Shown in pieces: positions 32,972 through 44,775 of a DNA stretch of 64,000 bases. Below the pieces are notes generated by a model. It saw only the letters and a program-made list of their open reading frames with translations. It had not been told where the DNA came from and did no database searches. A program made the translations under genes and the position numbers. Every line of letters begins with the position of its first letter. Position 1 is the first letter of the stretch. This stretch comes from Sorex araneus (lineage: Eukaryota; Chordata; Mammalia; Eulipotyphla; Soricidae): the NCBI RefSeq assembly GCF_027595985.1, contig NC_073306.1, positions 99,545,426-99,609,425 on the forward strand, read 5' to 3'.

Positions 32972-34288
32972 GTATCCATCACTTTTATCACTTGTCATCC
33001 GTTACTCATAGATTGCTCGAGCGGATGCCACTAACGTCTCCTTCGTCCCTGTCAGGTGCTAGTGTAGCCCAATGGTATCTGCTCCCTCCAGGAATATGAA
33101 GAGCCTCAAACCATTTACTCAGGGTCTTGGTAAAGAAGTCTAACCATCTGGTAGGTGGGCGGCCACGCAGCCTTTTGACGTCCCGTGGAATCCAGTCGGT
33201 AATAGCTCTAGTCCAGCGGTCATCTCTGAATCGCATTACGTGTCTGGACCATCTGATTTTTTGACGCCTTGACAAAAGACACAGCGTCCCTGATTCTTGA
33301 TCATTGACGGAGGTTGGAACTCTGGATTCTTTCTCTCTCTTAGATGGAACGTGATACTCCAAGCATAGCTCTTTCAATTCCTCTTTGGAATACCCGAATA
33401 GCATTCTCATCCTGTTTTCATAGGGCCCAGGTCTCTGAGGTATATGTTAGTGCAGGGAGAACGGTGGAGTCGAAAAGATGTGCCTGGAACCAGAGGTTCT
33501 TTGTCCTCTTAACCACTTCTTCGACGTTCTTGAAGGCATTCCATGCTGCTCTCTTCCTCCTGCGCAGTTCTGGCGCTAAGTTGTTCCTCATGTTGAGTTC
33601 TTGACCCAGGTACACATAGCTGCTGCTTTCAGAGATGTTCATTCCATTGAGAGGAAATGGAGCGTCAAGGACTAGTTTGTTTTTTATAAACATTGTTTTG
33701 GTGAGATTCAGCTGCAGTCCAACCTTTCCACACTCGTGGTGGAAGTTGGCCAGCATTTGTGCCGCTTGGCTAATGTTTGGTGTTATGAGAACGATGTCAT
33801 CAGCGAAGTAGAGGTGGCGTAGTTGCTGACCATCTATCTTCACTCCCATTCCTTCCCATTCCAGTCATCGCATGATGTTCTCGAGGGTGGCACTGAAGAG
33901 TTTCAGTGAAGTGGTGTCGCCCTGTTGAACCTCTCTCTTTATGTCAATGAACATTTCTTTATAGAATGGTGATATCCTGGCAGTGAATCCGTAATACAGC
34001 TCGTGGCGGATCTTGATTTACTGAGGTTGAACACCCTGTTTGGCTAAGGCTTCGATGACCGCTGCAGTCTCAACAGAATCAAAGGCCTTCTTTAAATCAA
34101 TGAACGTTAGACAGAGCGGTATCTTGAACTCTCACAAGACTGCAATGAGCTTGGTCACCATGTGGATATGTCCGATTGTCCTGAATCCTTTTCAGAACCT
34201 GGCTTGCTTGAATGGTTGTCCTTCGTCTAGTGTTCTGTCAATTCTATTCAGGATGATTCAAGTGAATAACTTGTAGACGACCGACAAG
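32972..34288 (-). mobile_element. RTE-clade LINE, 5'-truncated, with 9-bp TSD
   Basis: A 1317-bp insert between AGCCAAAAT at 32963-32971 and 34289-34297. It codes (broken) for the reverse transcriptase palm and C-terminus and has a 3' end in short GTGATAAAAGTGATGG-type repeats instead of poly(A), as RTE elements do. Its last about 60 bases (33000-33047) match the tail of SINE-B. The endonuclease half is missing. Confidence 0.85.
33006..34100 (-). pseudogene. RTE reverse transcriptase, degraded
   Basis: Palm motif A KKAFDSV (34072-34092) and motif C YFADDIVLI (FADD at 33796-33807) lie in one frame, separated by two stops (near 34019 and 33868). A frameshift close to 33415 leads to the C-terminal part with WSRHVMRFRDDRWTRA, WIPRDVKR and GRPPTRW. 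From memory that ending is typical of nematode-type RTE ORFs ('endonuclease-reverse transcriptase') and unlike ruminant/squamate BovB. It would copy its own RNA and SINE-B RNA by target-primed reverse transcription, but this copy is dead. Confidence 0.85.
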
Positions 34289-34299
34289 AGCCAAAATCA

Positions 34300-34935
34300 T
34301 ATTTCCTAAAAATCTACTTTTTAAAAAATAAAGTTTTGCTCATTATAATGCAAATCATATGAAACATGCAGAATTTACATATAAAAATAAAGGAGAACAT
34401 TCTAATTCCTATAATAATATTAAGGATCACATAGTAAAATATTTTCTTTCATTTCAAATAGTTTTTCCATTTATAAAAATCAGGAAAATCTGGTATTTTG
34501 TACATTTTCATTTTAAAATTCACATAGTGAATTTGAACCTCAAAGATTACCTTCAGTTCATTGATTTCTTTAACTGAAATCTATTGCTACAATATCTGCT
34601 ATGAGCCTGGTGTTTTTCTGGTTAAAGGAAATCACTGATGATAAAAGACAAGTTTTGATTCTGACTTCATGGAACTTATAGACTAATTTACTGAATTGTA
34701 TTTCTGATGTATTTCATCTTAATTGGAAACATACAGCTACTTTTATTCCACAAGTTTACGGAAGCAGTTTCTTCCTTCATGTTGAGTAATAGAAGGTTGA
34801 CATATAAAGACAGGTCTCAGCATCATACCTGACAAAAAGCAATAAAAATTTAAAATTGCAAGTTTCATGATTGGAAACATAGCTCACAACTGAGATTTAA
34901 GGATTTCCCATTTTAAAGATTCTCCCTCTTCAAAG

Positions 34936-34966
<31 letters not shown>

Positions 34967-35166
34967 GAGATAGAGATAAAGATAGATATCATTCTATATC
35001 TTTGAATGAACTGGCAGCTTTGCATACTGAGGTAAATACCTGCTTTTTGTGCTAAGAATTCCTTTAATATGGACAAAATTTACCATTAGTCAAATACTGT
35101 TTGTAGCTAACTAAAATATGTAACTAAAATTAATTCTAAACAACACATTATGGAACCTTCTCTCCT
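34300..35166. other. AT-rich unique sequence with GATA microsatellite
   Basis: No gene seen. A (GATA)n tract at 34938-34985 is the only repeat. Confidence 0.6.
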
Positions 35167-35180
35167 AAGAATAGGTATTA

Positions 35181-35949
35181 CTGCCATATTGTGGAACTTT
35201 TAAACAGGTATGAACTTGGTGGCATAGGAAAAAAATGTGTTTTGAACTTGAAACAGTGGGACGCTTGGGCAGTCTCGGCCAGGGCTGGTACCAGCTCGCG
35301 CTCTGCTCTGCTGAGATTCGACCCGGGTGGCCATGCCTTTGCACAGCCGCTTTGCTGCTGAACGACCAGGATCCAGAGCCAGCTATATTACTTCTGGTCC
35401 CAGCAAGTGTTTGCAGCCATGTCTCCAGACTGTGAACTAAGCTTTTGCTCCATGCCGCCCCAGGAAGGGGAATGATGCAATTTCCAACTTAAATCTCCCG
35501 GACTTGATTGCTAGAATACAGAAATCCTAAACCACGAGGCTGCTACCAAGGCCGCGCGACTTTATATCTCTTTATTCTCATCAGTGGAAAACTAATTATC
35601 AAATGTTTCCTTGTCAATAGGGTCATATTTTGAGGGGATAAACTCCAACAAGAATAGTGAGTTCTATGTTGAAACTCCAACAACAATAGTGAGTTTTGTG
35701 TTGAAATATGGAATGTAATCAAGGTAAAGAGAAAATGAAGTGAAATTTATCAGTTATGCAAGTGGGGGTGGGGGGCTTGGGGTGGGGGGGAGGGAGGTAT
35801 ACTGCGGTTTTTTTTTTCTTTTCTTTTTTTGGTGGTGGGATATGGGCACTGGTGAAAGGACGGGTGTTTGAGCATTGTATATCTGAGACATAAGCCTGAG
35901 AACTTTGTAACTTTCCACATGGTGATTCAATAAAATAAATTTTAAAAAA
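35181..35949 (+). mobile_element. L1-tailed non-autonomous element, family X, sense
   Basis: 769 bp between TSD AAGAATAGGTATTA at 35167-35180 and 35950-35963 (14 of 14). The 5' part is GC-rich (GGGCAGTCTCGGCCAGGGCT). The middle shares ACTGTGAACTAAGC and CTCCAACAACAATAGTGAGT with the 3106-4183 element read in reverse. The 3' part ends GTAACTTTCCACATGGTGAT TCAATAAAA and poly(A). Confidence 0.7.
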
Positions 35950-35963
35950 AAGAATAGGTATTA

Positions 35964-37028
35964 AAGGAAGTGAGGGTATCAGAAATCTAAAATCTTTAGG
36001 GATAAAAAAGATACTTCAAATATGTGATTCCATCTGTTTCCCATTTCTACTTTAACAAGTGACAACAAGTTTAGTAGCTTGAAACAACACACACTATTTT
36101 AGAAAAGTTTTAGATGTCATAAATCTAAAATGGATCTAAGGACTGTTTCCTGTTAAAAGTTCTAATGAAGATCTGTCCTTGTCTTTTCCAGTTTCTAGAT
36201 GCCTTGACTAACGGCCTTAGCTCATGGCCCCAGTAACTCTGTTACATGCCTTGACTCATGGCTGCCTCTGATTGCTGTTTCCATGACCACATCTTCTTCA
36301 CTGACTGGTCTTTTTACTCCCTTCCTAATAGATCCCTTGTGATTATACTGGTCCCATTCCGTTAATCCAGGTTAATTTTACTGTCGCAAGAACCTTGCTT
36401 TAGCACCTTTGATGTTCATGAGCACGAAGGGAAAAGGGAGTAGAACTTGGGTATTTTTTAGGGTATATTGTTGACCATTATTCTACCTGCCACGTTCTCT
36501 ACAGATAAATCTGAGAATTTCACAATTGTGTCAAACTGGGGCTGTGTGCAATAAGGAGTTGACTCACTCCCATAACCTTTCTCTCTACTCCTTTTCAAAC
36601 CTTCACCCATTCTTCTACTCAGCTCTGTCAGGATTCAAGACCTGAGTCATCCTTTTTGAGTTGTTCATTACTCCCACAGGCAGCAAGACATTAAGGCAAG
36701 TTTTTGTTCCAAAGTTATTCTTCTTTATTTATTCCACTATAATTGTCATCAGTGCTTGAGAAACCTGTGGAGAACTGGATTTTTGCTTAAAACTAAAGAC
36801 TAATATCAGACCTTGAAAGGAAGCTTCATCACTACACATTCACTTTAGCAAACAGTCGCAAGTTTGGGAGTTTAATATTCAGAGTCTGAACATAAAGATC
36901 TATTCTCTCTGATATAATGTTTTTGGGGATTTTCATTACTGAATCAAGGCACTGGAAGAGCATTTCATTCTCACTTGAATCATACATTCCCTAGGACTTC
37001 AATGACCTAGAAAAAGTAATAAAGTATT
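35964..37028. other. no feature recognised
   Basis: Non-repetitive AT-rich sequence. No open frame of note and no RNA gene seen. Confidence 0.5.
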
Positions 37029-37038
37029 GCTAATCTGT

Positions 37039-37288
37039 GGACTGGAGTGATAGCACAGCGGATCCGACGTTTGCTTTGCACGTGGCCAGCCTGGGTTCGA
37101 TTCCTTCTCCCCTTTCGGAGAATGCAGCAAGCTATCTTGCCAGCATGGAAGAGCCTGCCAAGCTCCCCGTGGTGTATTTGATATGCCAAAAACAGTAACA
37201 ACAAGTCTCACAATGGAGATGTTACTGTTGCCTGCTGGAGCAAATCAATGAGCAATGGGCTGACAGTGATCCAGTGATCCAGTGAAAA
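37039..37288 (+). mobile_element. SINE-B, sense, with 10-bp TSD
   Basis: GGACTGGAGTGATAGCACAG head, B box GGGTTCGATTCC, tail GAGATGTTACTGTTGCCTGC, ending in (GATCCAGT) repeats. TSD GCTAATCTGT at 37029-37038 and 37289-37298. Confidence 0.94.
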
Positions 37289-37298
37289 GCTAATCTGT

Positions 37299-38320
37299 TT
37301 TGCTTTTCACATCTAAAATAGATACCACAAATCAATTAGGCAGCTTTCTCTACAGAGCCTGGATGTCTTCTTAAAACACTTCTCCACTGTGTGCCCCATT
37401 TAGCCAGTGCTCTACTGGAGTCTGCATGCAAAATGCTGCTCTGTCTGGTGTCCCTGCATTAGAGAGTTAATGTCCTCCTGTTTTCAGACATTAAGGAAAA
37501 TTCCTCCCGCAGCGGTTCAGCAGTAAAACACTCAGATGCCTTGAACACCACTTGAGCTTAATTTCAGAAACTAGTGAAATTCTGAAAGAGGCCAATTCAA
37601 CTGTGAGACATTTGCAGAGTCACCCCTGCTTCCTGTTAGGAGACAGAAGGTGGAGGGGACCCTGCCTCATCTGTTCTCAGCGCCTCTTCTGGGGACACCA
37701 AAGAGCAAAACTTCTTCCTCTTCCCTATTGTGCCTTAAATTCCTGTGGGAAATGTGCAACCCTACTCCATGTCTCTGCTTTGTTCCTTTCTGCCCAATGT
37801 GGCTGTACTCCTGTTTCCTCACCAGAGTCCTCCAGGCTCCCAGGAGCACTCTCCCCCAGGGAGTCCCTGGCAGTACTGTCAAGCTCTTCAGAGGCAGGGA
37901 AGAGTTTATCCAGCCCCATCGCTTTTCACCTTCTGGTTTCTACTCTCAATAAGCAGCCTCAGAGATTATCAAACCCCCCACCGTGCTTTGACAGTTTTTC
38001 ATCCATTAAAACTTCTTATTGCCTGGCATAATTGCGGACTGCACTCCTACTCCGTGAACGCAGCTCAGCCTGCTGTTCTTACACATTGGCTTGCAAGGAA
38101 ATAAGAAAGTGCCAGCTCATTCAAATAAACTGAGCGACAGGTGAGCCAGTCATATAATAACTTGGACAGGGAAAAATCAGCACATGCACATGCTATCTAT
38201 CTGGTGCTTATTTTTTATTGAGAAAGTGATTTTTTTTACAGACTTTTTTTTTTTTTAAAAAAAAAAAAGCCCACGATCATTGGAAGCTTTTGCTTTGGAC
38301 CATTGCTACGAGGACGGTAC
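37299..38320. other. non-repetitive sequence, no gene called
   Basis: An open frame of 159 codons (37552-38031) has competing frames on both strands and no domain. An adjacent T15/A12 run at about 38245-38270 could fold back on itself. Nothing else is recognised. Confidence 0.4.
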
Positions 38321-38469
38321 GAAATGCGGAAAGAGCCCGAATCAAAAGATCTCTTCAATATTCCTTTTAAAGCCCTTCCAAGCCCGAGTCAGTAATCCAG
38401 CTGCAGGTTCTGCACACTCATCTAGCTTTCTGTCTGCCTCGCTGCCTTCAGAGGGGTCAGTTAGACTGA

Positions 38470-38730
38470 ACTCGCGCCTCCTCCTTGCCTTCTCGCAGGG
38501 TTCCCACGGGGGAACACCCACCTCATCGCAGGCCCAACCGCACAAGTGCTGCAGCCTGCTCTGGTCACGCCGCGGTGCCCCGAGCTCGGCGGCCCAGCTG
38601 GAAAGAAATGTTCGGGGCGGGGCTGCGGAGCACCCGGCGACTGCCGCACTCCCTAAACTGGCAAGGGGCGGAGACCGAGAGAGCAGCTTTGTCGCCGAGT
38701 CAAAATCCTACCTGAGAAAGACACTGCGCC
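38470..38730. promoter_or_regulatory. CpG-rich patch, candidate promoter or exon 1
   Basis: About 20 or more CpGs in 250 bp, including GCCGCGG and GGGGCGGGGC, inside an AT-rich region with almost none. It could be a small CpG island with an upstream exon of a gene outside the window. The overlapping frame 38280-38831 plus (183 codons) is not recognisable. Confidence 0.35.
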
Positions 38731-39307
38731 TCTGGCAAGAGGGGTTAAAGGGATGCTGGAAGGGCACAAAGACTATGGCTTTTCAGGCAGGACCTTGTGT
38801 GACTCAGCAGAGGTCAGTGGTACAGTCCTGAGGTGGGAGTCCAGGGACCTCAGCCTTGCCCTGACATGGTTGTCTCATCACTCATGAAGCTGAGTCTTCT
38901 AATTCTCATTTATAAAAACCTAGGGGCTTGATCTCTTTTTTCTTTTTTTGTAATGTATTATTCTTTTTCGTTGTTGTTCTGAAAACGTTTAGAAAATTGC
39001 AGATCTTTGCTCACAGTGTGAGTCTTGCATTTCTATTCGGCACTTTGGTAGGTTTTTCCCCTCACTCCTTTCTCTCATATTTTGCTGGTTCCTCGAGTCT
39101 TTGTTCTGTGTAGAGATCTCATAGGTCACTCATTTTAACCACCCTATTTTACCTGCCAAGAGAGTCCTAAACTGGTTTTAACACCAAGCTACTGGTTCTC
39201 AAACTACACATTAAAATCACCTGCCACTTGTAAAAAACACCTTCCTAGAAGGTGAGAGATTCTAGATTCGTTGCTTTGGAGTTGTGCCTGGGAATCTGCA
39301 TAAAAAA

Positions 39308-41143
39308 AAGTTGTGCATTGTATATCCTTGTTATCAACCCTTTACCGGATGGGTACTGCATAAATATCCTTTCCCATTCTGTAGATTGTCTTTGTACTTT
39401 GGTCACTGTTTCTCTTGAGGTGCAGAAGCTTCTTAGTTTGAGATAGTCCCATTTATTTATCTCTGTTTTCACTTGCTTGGCCAGTGGCGTGTCAGCTTTG
39501 AAGATACCTTTGGCTTCAATGTCTTGGAGGGTTTTGCCAGCCTTGTCTTCAATGTACCTTAGGGATTCTGGTCTGATGTTGAGGTCCTTAATCCATTTTG
39601 ATCTGACATTTGTACATGGTGATAGGTGGAGGTCTAAGCCCATTTTTTTGCATGTAGCTGTCCAGTTTTGCCAGCACAATTTGTTAAACATGCTTTCCTT
39701 GCTCCACTTCGCCTTCTTTTGCTCCCTTATCAAAGATTAGATGGTCATATATTTGGGGGGATGTGTCAGAGTATTCAACCCTGTTCCATTGGTCTGCGGC
39801 TCTGCCTTTGTTCCAGTACCAAGCTGTTTTAATGACTACCACTTTGTTGGAAGTTGGGGAGGTTGATTCCTCCCATTTTCTTTTTCCCAAGAATTGCTTT
39901 AGCTATTCGTGGGGGCTTATTGTTCCATATGAATTTCAGGAGCGCTTGCTCCATTTCTTTGAAGAATGACAAGGGTATCCCTATAGGGATCGCATTGAAT
40001 TTGTACAATGCTTTGGGGAGAATTGCCATTTTGACAATGTTAATTCTTCCAATCCATGAGCAGGGGATATTTTTCCATTTCCTCATGTCTTCTTTTATTT
40101 CCTGAAGTAGCGTTTTGTAGTTTTCATTATACAAGTCCTTTACCTCCTTAGTTAAGCTGATTCCAAGGTATTTGATTTTTTGAGGCACAATTGTGAACGG
40201 GATAGCTTTTATCATGTCGCTTTCTTCTCTCTCACTATTTGCATATAAGAAAGCCATGGATTTTTGGGTATTGATTTTATAGCCTGCAACTTTACTATAC
40301 GAGTCTATTGTTTCTAGGAGTTTCTTGGTAGACGTTTTAGGGTTTTCTAAGTATAATATCATATCATCAGCGAATAGTGAGAGCTTGATTTCTTCCTTTC
40401 CTACCTGAATGCCCTTAATATCTTTTTCTTGCCAATCGCTATTGCAAGTACTTCCAGTACTATATTGAACAGAAGAGGAGAGAGTGGGCATCCTTGTCTT
40501 GTCCCTGTTCTCAGAGGGAAGGGTCTTAGTTTTTCCCCATTGAGGATGATGCTTGCCGTAGGCTTGTGGTAGATGGCTTTGACTATATTGAGGAAGGTCC
40601 CTTCTATACCCATTTTGGCGAGAGTTTTCATCATAAAGGGGTGCTGGATCTTGTCAAATGCTTTCTCTGCATCTATTGATATGATTATATGATTTTTATC
40701 TTTTCTTTTGTTGATATGATGGATTATGTTGATTGATTTCCGAATGTTAAACCATCCTTGCATCCCCGGGATGAATCCCACTTGGTCGTGGTGTATGACC
40801 TTTTTCATGAGTTGTTGAATTCTGTTTGCTAATATTTTGTTGAGAATCTTCGCATCTGTGTTCATCAGGGATATTGGTCTGTAGTTTTCTTTTTTTGTGG
40901 TGTCCTTGTTTGTTTTTGGTATTAGGGAGATGTGAGCCTCATAGAAACTGTTTGGGAGGGTTTGTTTCTTCAATTTCCCGGAAAAGCTTGAGAAGAACTG
41001 GCAATAGGTCCTCTTTAAATGTTTGGAAGAATTCGCTAGTGAATCCGTCTGGGCCTGGGCTTTTGTTTTTGGGAAGACTTTTGATTACCGTTTCAATTTC
41101 CTTGATGTTAATAGGACTATTCAGGAACTCCAGGTCTTCTTGG
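39308..41143 (-). mobile_element. L1 ORF2 internal fragment, antisense
   Basis: Colinear with about 27.1-29.0 kb of the full-length L1, covering part of ORF2 with FADD at 40363-40374 and the [15 protein letters not shown] stretch. It is broken by frameshifts (near 39690-39890 and 40400-40490). Both L1 ends are missing and I see no TSD, so it is either an old insertion that lost its ends or a rearranged piece. Confidence 0.9.
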
Positions 41144-42834
41144 TTCAGACCTGGATGCCACCCTCCAAGGCTGTGCTTTGGGACACAGTTCAGATGACAA
41201 GTGACCTTGATTTTACAACCTGTTCTTTCTTACTTTCCCAATCTTTGTGCTAGCCAGAGTGGAAGCTACCTAGAAAGAATGACTCGGTAAAATGAAGATT
41301 AACTTTCTGTCCTTTTAAAATACATTTAACAAATATATAATGAGTCACAAGGGCTTTAAAAGGAATCCGGATATTGAAGAGATCTACTCTTCATTCGGGC
41401 TCTTTCAGCACTATAGGCACCAACCACTATACTTGGTCATGAAGATACCAGGAACCCAACAATCACAGAAATTTTTTTCTCCAGCTTGGGATATTGAACA
41501 GTGAGCAGCCAACTTAACAGGGTGTGTAAAATATGGAGAGGGAAGCACCGAATATGCTAGAGAAATTAACTTAGTTTTAAGGTCTCATGAGTATTGTCCA
41601 GAGCAACAAATCTCAAACATGCATATTAAAGCAGGGCATATTAAAACAGACTACTTGCTCTCCAGAGTTTCATATTCAGTAGATCTGTGAGGAGGCCTGA
41701 GAATTTGCATGTCTAACATCTTTCAAGTAATACTGATATTGTTTTTCTGGAGAGAGACTAAGTGGCTTTGAGAACCACTATCCTGGGAGAATTGACGTTT
41801 CATCTTTTGCTATTCAAAGTCTAATCTGAATCAGTAGCATCACCATGTTTGTCTTATCTGGAAACCTGTTTGAATGTGGATTTTCACATTTCACCCAAGA
41901 TCTATAGATAATGATGATTCTGGATGATTCTGATCAACCAAGATCCCGGTTGATGCCTCTATGCATAGTAAAGTTGAAAAAGAGTCACCTCTCTAATCCA
42001 CTGCTTACCTAATTTGACTTCTCATGGAAATCTCTTGAGTATTTTTAAAAATTAGTGATACTCAGCTTTCTAGCTTACTAATTCTTGTCTTTATTGAGGT
42101 AGGTAGAATGTGACACTTCCTCCCTCCCTGGGGTGATTTCAATTTACAGAGAATGTTAAGATCTGTAGGTCTAAGCTAAACACTGCCTAAGTAGAAGTTG
42201 GCCCCACAAAGAAAAGGCAGAAAGAGTGTTACTGAGGAACAGAATGTGAAAAGGCACAGTGGCAGAGAGAGCAAAGTGGGTTCATTGAATGGGGAATCAA
42301 GAGGTATTTGTTGACCTATAGATTTAAAGAGAAAGGCTACAGGAATTTTGTGGCTAAAGGCTACAGAATCCAATGGTATAAATCTCTATAACTTTTGTTT
42401 TTCTCTGAAGGATGGATATGTTCAAATTTTCAAGTATTGGCCCATGGAAATAAATATTGTGTGGATGGGAACAATGTACTCTTGGGATTGGCATAGCATT
42501 AATCATAAATAAATATTCATTATTGGTCTTGATGAAAATATTTTCTCAGGGAGCAATAATCTTTAAATGAAGTAGGCAAAGGATTGAGGAAGGGGGCACA
42601 AAAAATCAGAACTAAAGAGTAACAGGATATAACATTCTATAATTATACCATTCTGGCATAAGTTTAATTGTAAACTGAAAACAAATAAGAAAGTAAAAGA
42701 AAAGCTCTTTGCCCTCTACTATATGCTGCTATACATTTGTAAAGTTGTCTCCCTTCCTCTTTCTTTCAGGAGGATAATAGTTAATCATCTGAGATAACTG
42801 TAGACAAGTGATTTTAGCTGCTGATTCATGACTG
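41144..42834. other. no gene recognised
   Basis: Unique AT-rich sequence. 41349-41406 is an inverted partial copy of 38328-38377. Confidence 0.5.
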
Positions 42835-43015
42835 GGTTTTTTTTTTTTTTTGGCTTTCCAGTTCATACCGGCGATGCACAGGGATTACTCCTGCCTCTGC
42901 ACTCAGGAATTACCCGTGGTGATGCTCAGGGGACCATATGGGATGTTGGGAATCAAACCCGGGTCAGCTGTATGCAAGGCAAATGCTCTACCCACTGTAC
43001 TATCGCTCCAGTCCC
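42835..43015 (-). mobile_element. SINE-A, antisense
   Basis: T13 tail complement, CATACCGGCGATGCACAGGG, GGGAATCAAACCCGGGTCAG and a TATCGCTCCAGTCCC head. Flanks GATTCATGACTG and GATTCATTGACC suggest an imperfect TSD. Confidence 0.92.
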
Positions 43016-43442
43016 ATGATTCATTGACCTGTGTCAGTTTTCAGATATAAAAGGTAGGCAATCCCTTACCGCAGAGGCAAGACCAACAGAATCAACATAA
43101 AAAGTCAACTATTTTTCGACTATCTTTAGTTTTCCTGTATTTACATTCCCACAGTTTTCCTCTCTAGAAACTCACAATCTGTTTTTTTTGTCTTATCACT
43201 CACTCCTCTGAAAATTATTCTTACTGGTCCTGGAATTATAGCTTAGACTTTCTACCATGTACACATGAAGACTGAAGCTATATCGCTAGCACCACCATAT
43301 CAACTGTGATCTGGTAACCTCTAACATTACAACAGTAACTGCAAAGAAAAGAGGGGAGGTGTCATTACATTAATTAACTAATGATTAATAAGTAGGGCCA
43401 CTCATATGACTTGGTGTGCTGAAGAATATGATTACAAAGCTA

Positions 43443-43498
43443 TTGTTTCTATGATAAATTATGTATATATGTAATCATATAATTTATCATAGAAACAA
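43443..43498. repeat. perfect 20-bp inverted repeat (hairpin)
   Basis: TTGTTTCTATGATAAATTAT (43443-43462) and its exact reverse complement at 43479-43498, separated by 16 bases. Could be a tiny MITE-like relic or a structured RNA. No TA duplication was checked beyond the immediate flank. The rest of 43016-44614 has no other clear feature. Confidence 0.8.
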
Positions 43499-44614
43499 AG
43501 TTAGAATCTTAGATGTTTGTAGTTTCCATGACAAATTATATTTTAAAAAAAATTTTAAATAAATTATTTGAAAACATATACACATATATTTATATCCAAG
43601 ATCCTAACTAACTGCTTTGAGTTAGTCATCTCTGAGTACTTCATTTCTACAAATAATGTATGGATGTCATTATTAATTCTTTATATTTTATCTTATTAAA
43701 CTCTCTTGTCAGTCTAATCTATAAGACCCCAGCCAGTAAGTAAAGAAATAATATAGTATCAACCATGCTATATTTTCAGGCTTTATTTTGACATGCTGAC
43801 TTCCATCATTAGATTTCACAAATAGTTATGGAGCACTGTGCATCAAGCTCAGTTCTGATGCTGGGGGAACAGAATCCAGATTCCTAACTCCCTATCTCTT
43901 TACAAAAAGTTGCAAAGTTGGTTATTCAGACAACCAAGGGTTTTTCCAAAATACATTAGTTTGCGTCTGATTGAAAAATTGACAGTGCTGTTAAATGGGA
44001 GGATTCTGTGCCATCCAACTCCACTTAAGGCCTCAGCTAAACTATTAAATGGTCTCATTCATGCTGCAGCTGCAGGATTCCTGAGGTCATGCCAGTGGGT
44101 GCTGGGAATGCAAACTTGGGCTCAGTCTTGGCTTTTGACACCCTGAGCTTTGAGGAAAAACAAGTGGGCATTTGTTAGGGAAAGGCCTACAAAAGCACCA
44201 CAGGCAAAGGGATTGAATACCCATGAGATTCCAGGCCAAATGCAAAAAAAAAAAAAAAAACCTGTAATCTGCCACTAGAGTTTTTGTTTTTGTGACCTCA
44301 CTTTTTTGCTAGTTATGGAGGCAGCTGATGGCCCAGTGACTAAAGTGAGTGCCAACACAGAGTAGAAGTGACAGATACTCAAAATTAGAAGCTACATATT
44401 CTAATTCAAAGGCAGTCTAAACCAGTTTAAGGAAATAAAGACTTTTCTTTGACTTTTCAAGGCAAAGGAGAAAGGCATTTTTTTATTCAGATTCCTGGAC
44501 CCAGGATATAGCCAAAAGGAGTTTGTGAAGGGACAACATAGGTGTCATGTGATTACATTAAAAGTCTATACAGTATTATTTTACACAGAAATTTTACATA
44601 CATGTGTGTATGTG

Positions 44615-44775
44615 TGTTTGCCTTGCACACTGCCAACCCTGGTTCAATCCCCAGTATCCCTTATGGTCCCCCAAGCACCGCCAGGAGTATCCTGAGTGCA
44701 GAGCCAGGTGTAACCCCTGAGCATCTCAGGGTGTGACCCAAAGAGTAAAACAAAAAAAAGAGAGAGAAAGAAAGA
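44615..44775 (+). mobile_element. SINE-A, sense, head-truncated
   Basis: Begins GTTTGCCTTGCACACTGCCA, with B box GGTTCAATCCCC and tail GTGACCCAAAGAGTAAAACA, then A-rich. Confidence 0.88.

Noticed and set aside
37552-38031. 159-codon plus-strand frame
   Set aside because: No domain or splice context, and overlapping frames are open on the other strand.
38280-38831. 183-codon plus-strand frame over the CpG-rich patch
   Set aside because: Opened by GC content; no recognisable protein features and open in other frames too. The CpG patch is reported instead.
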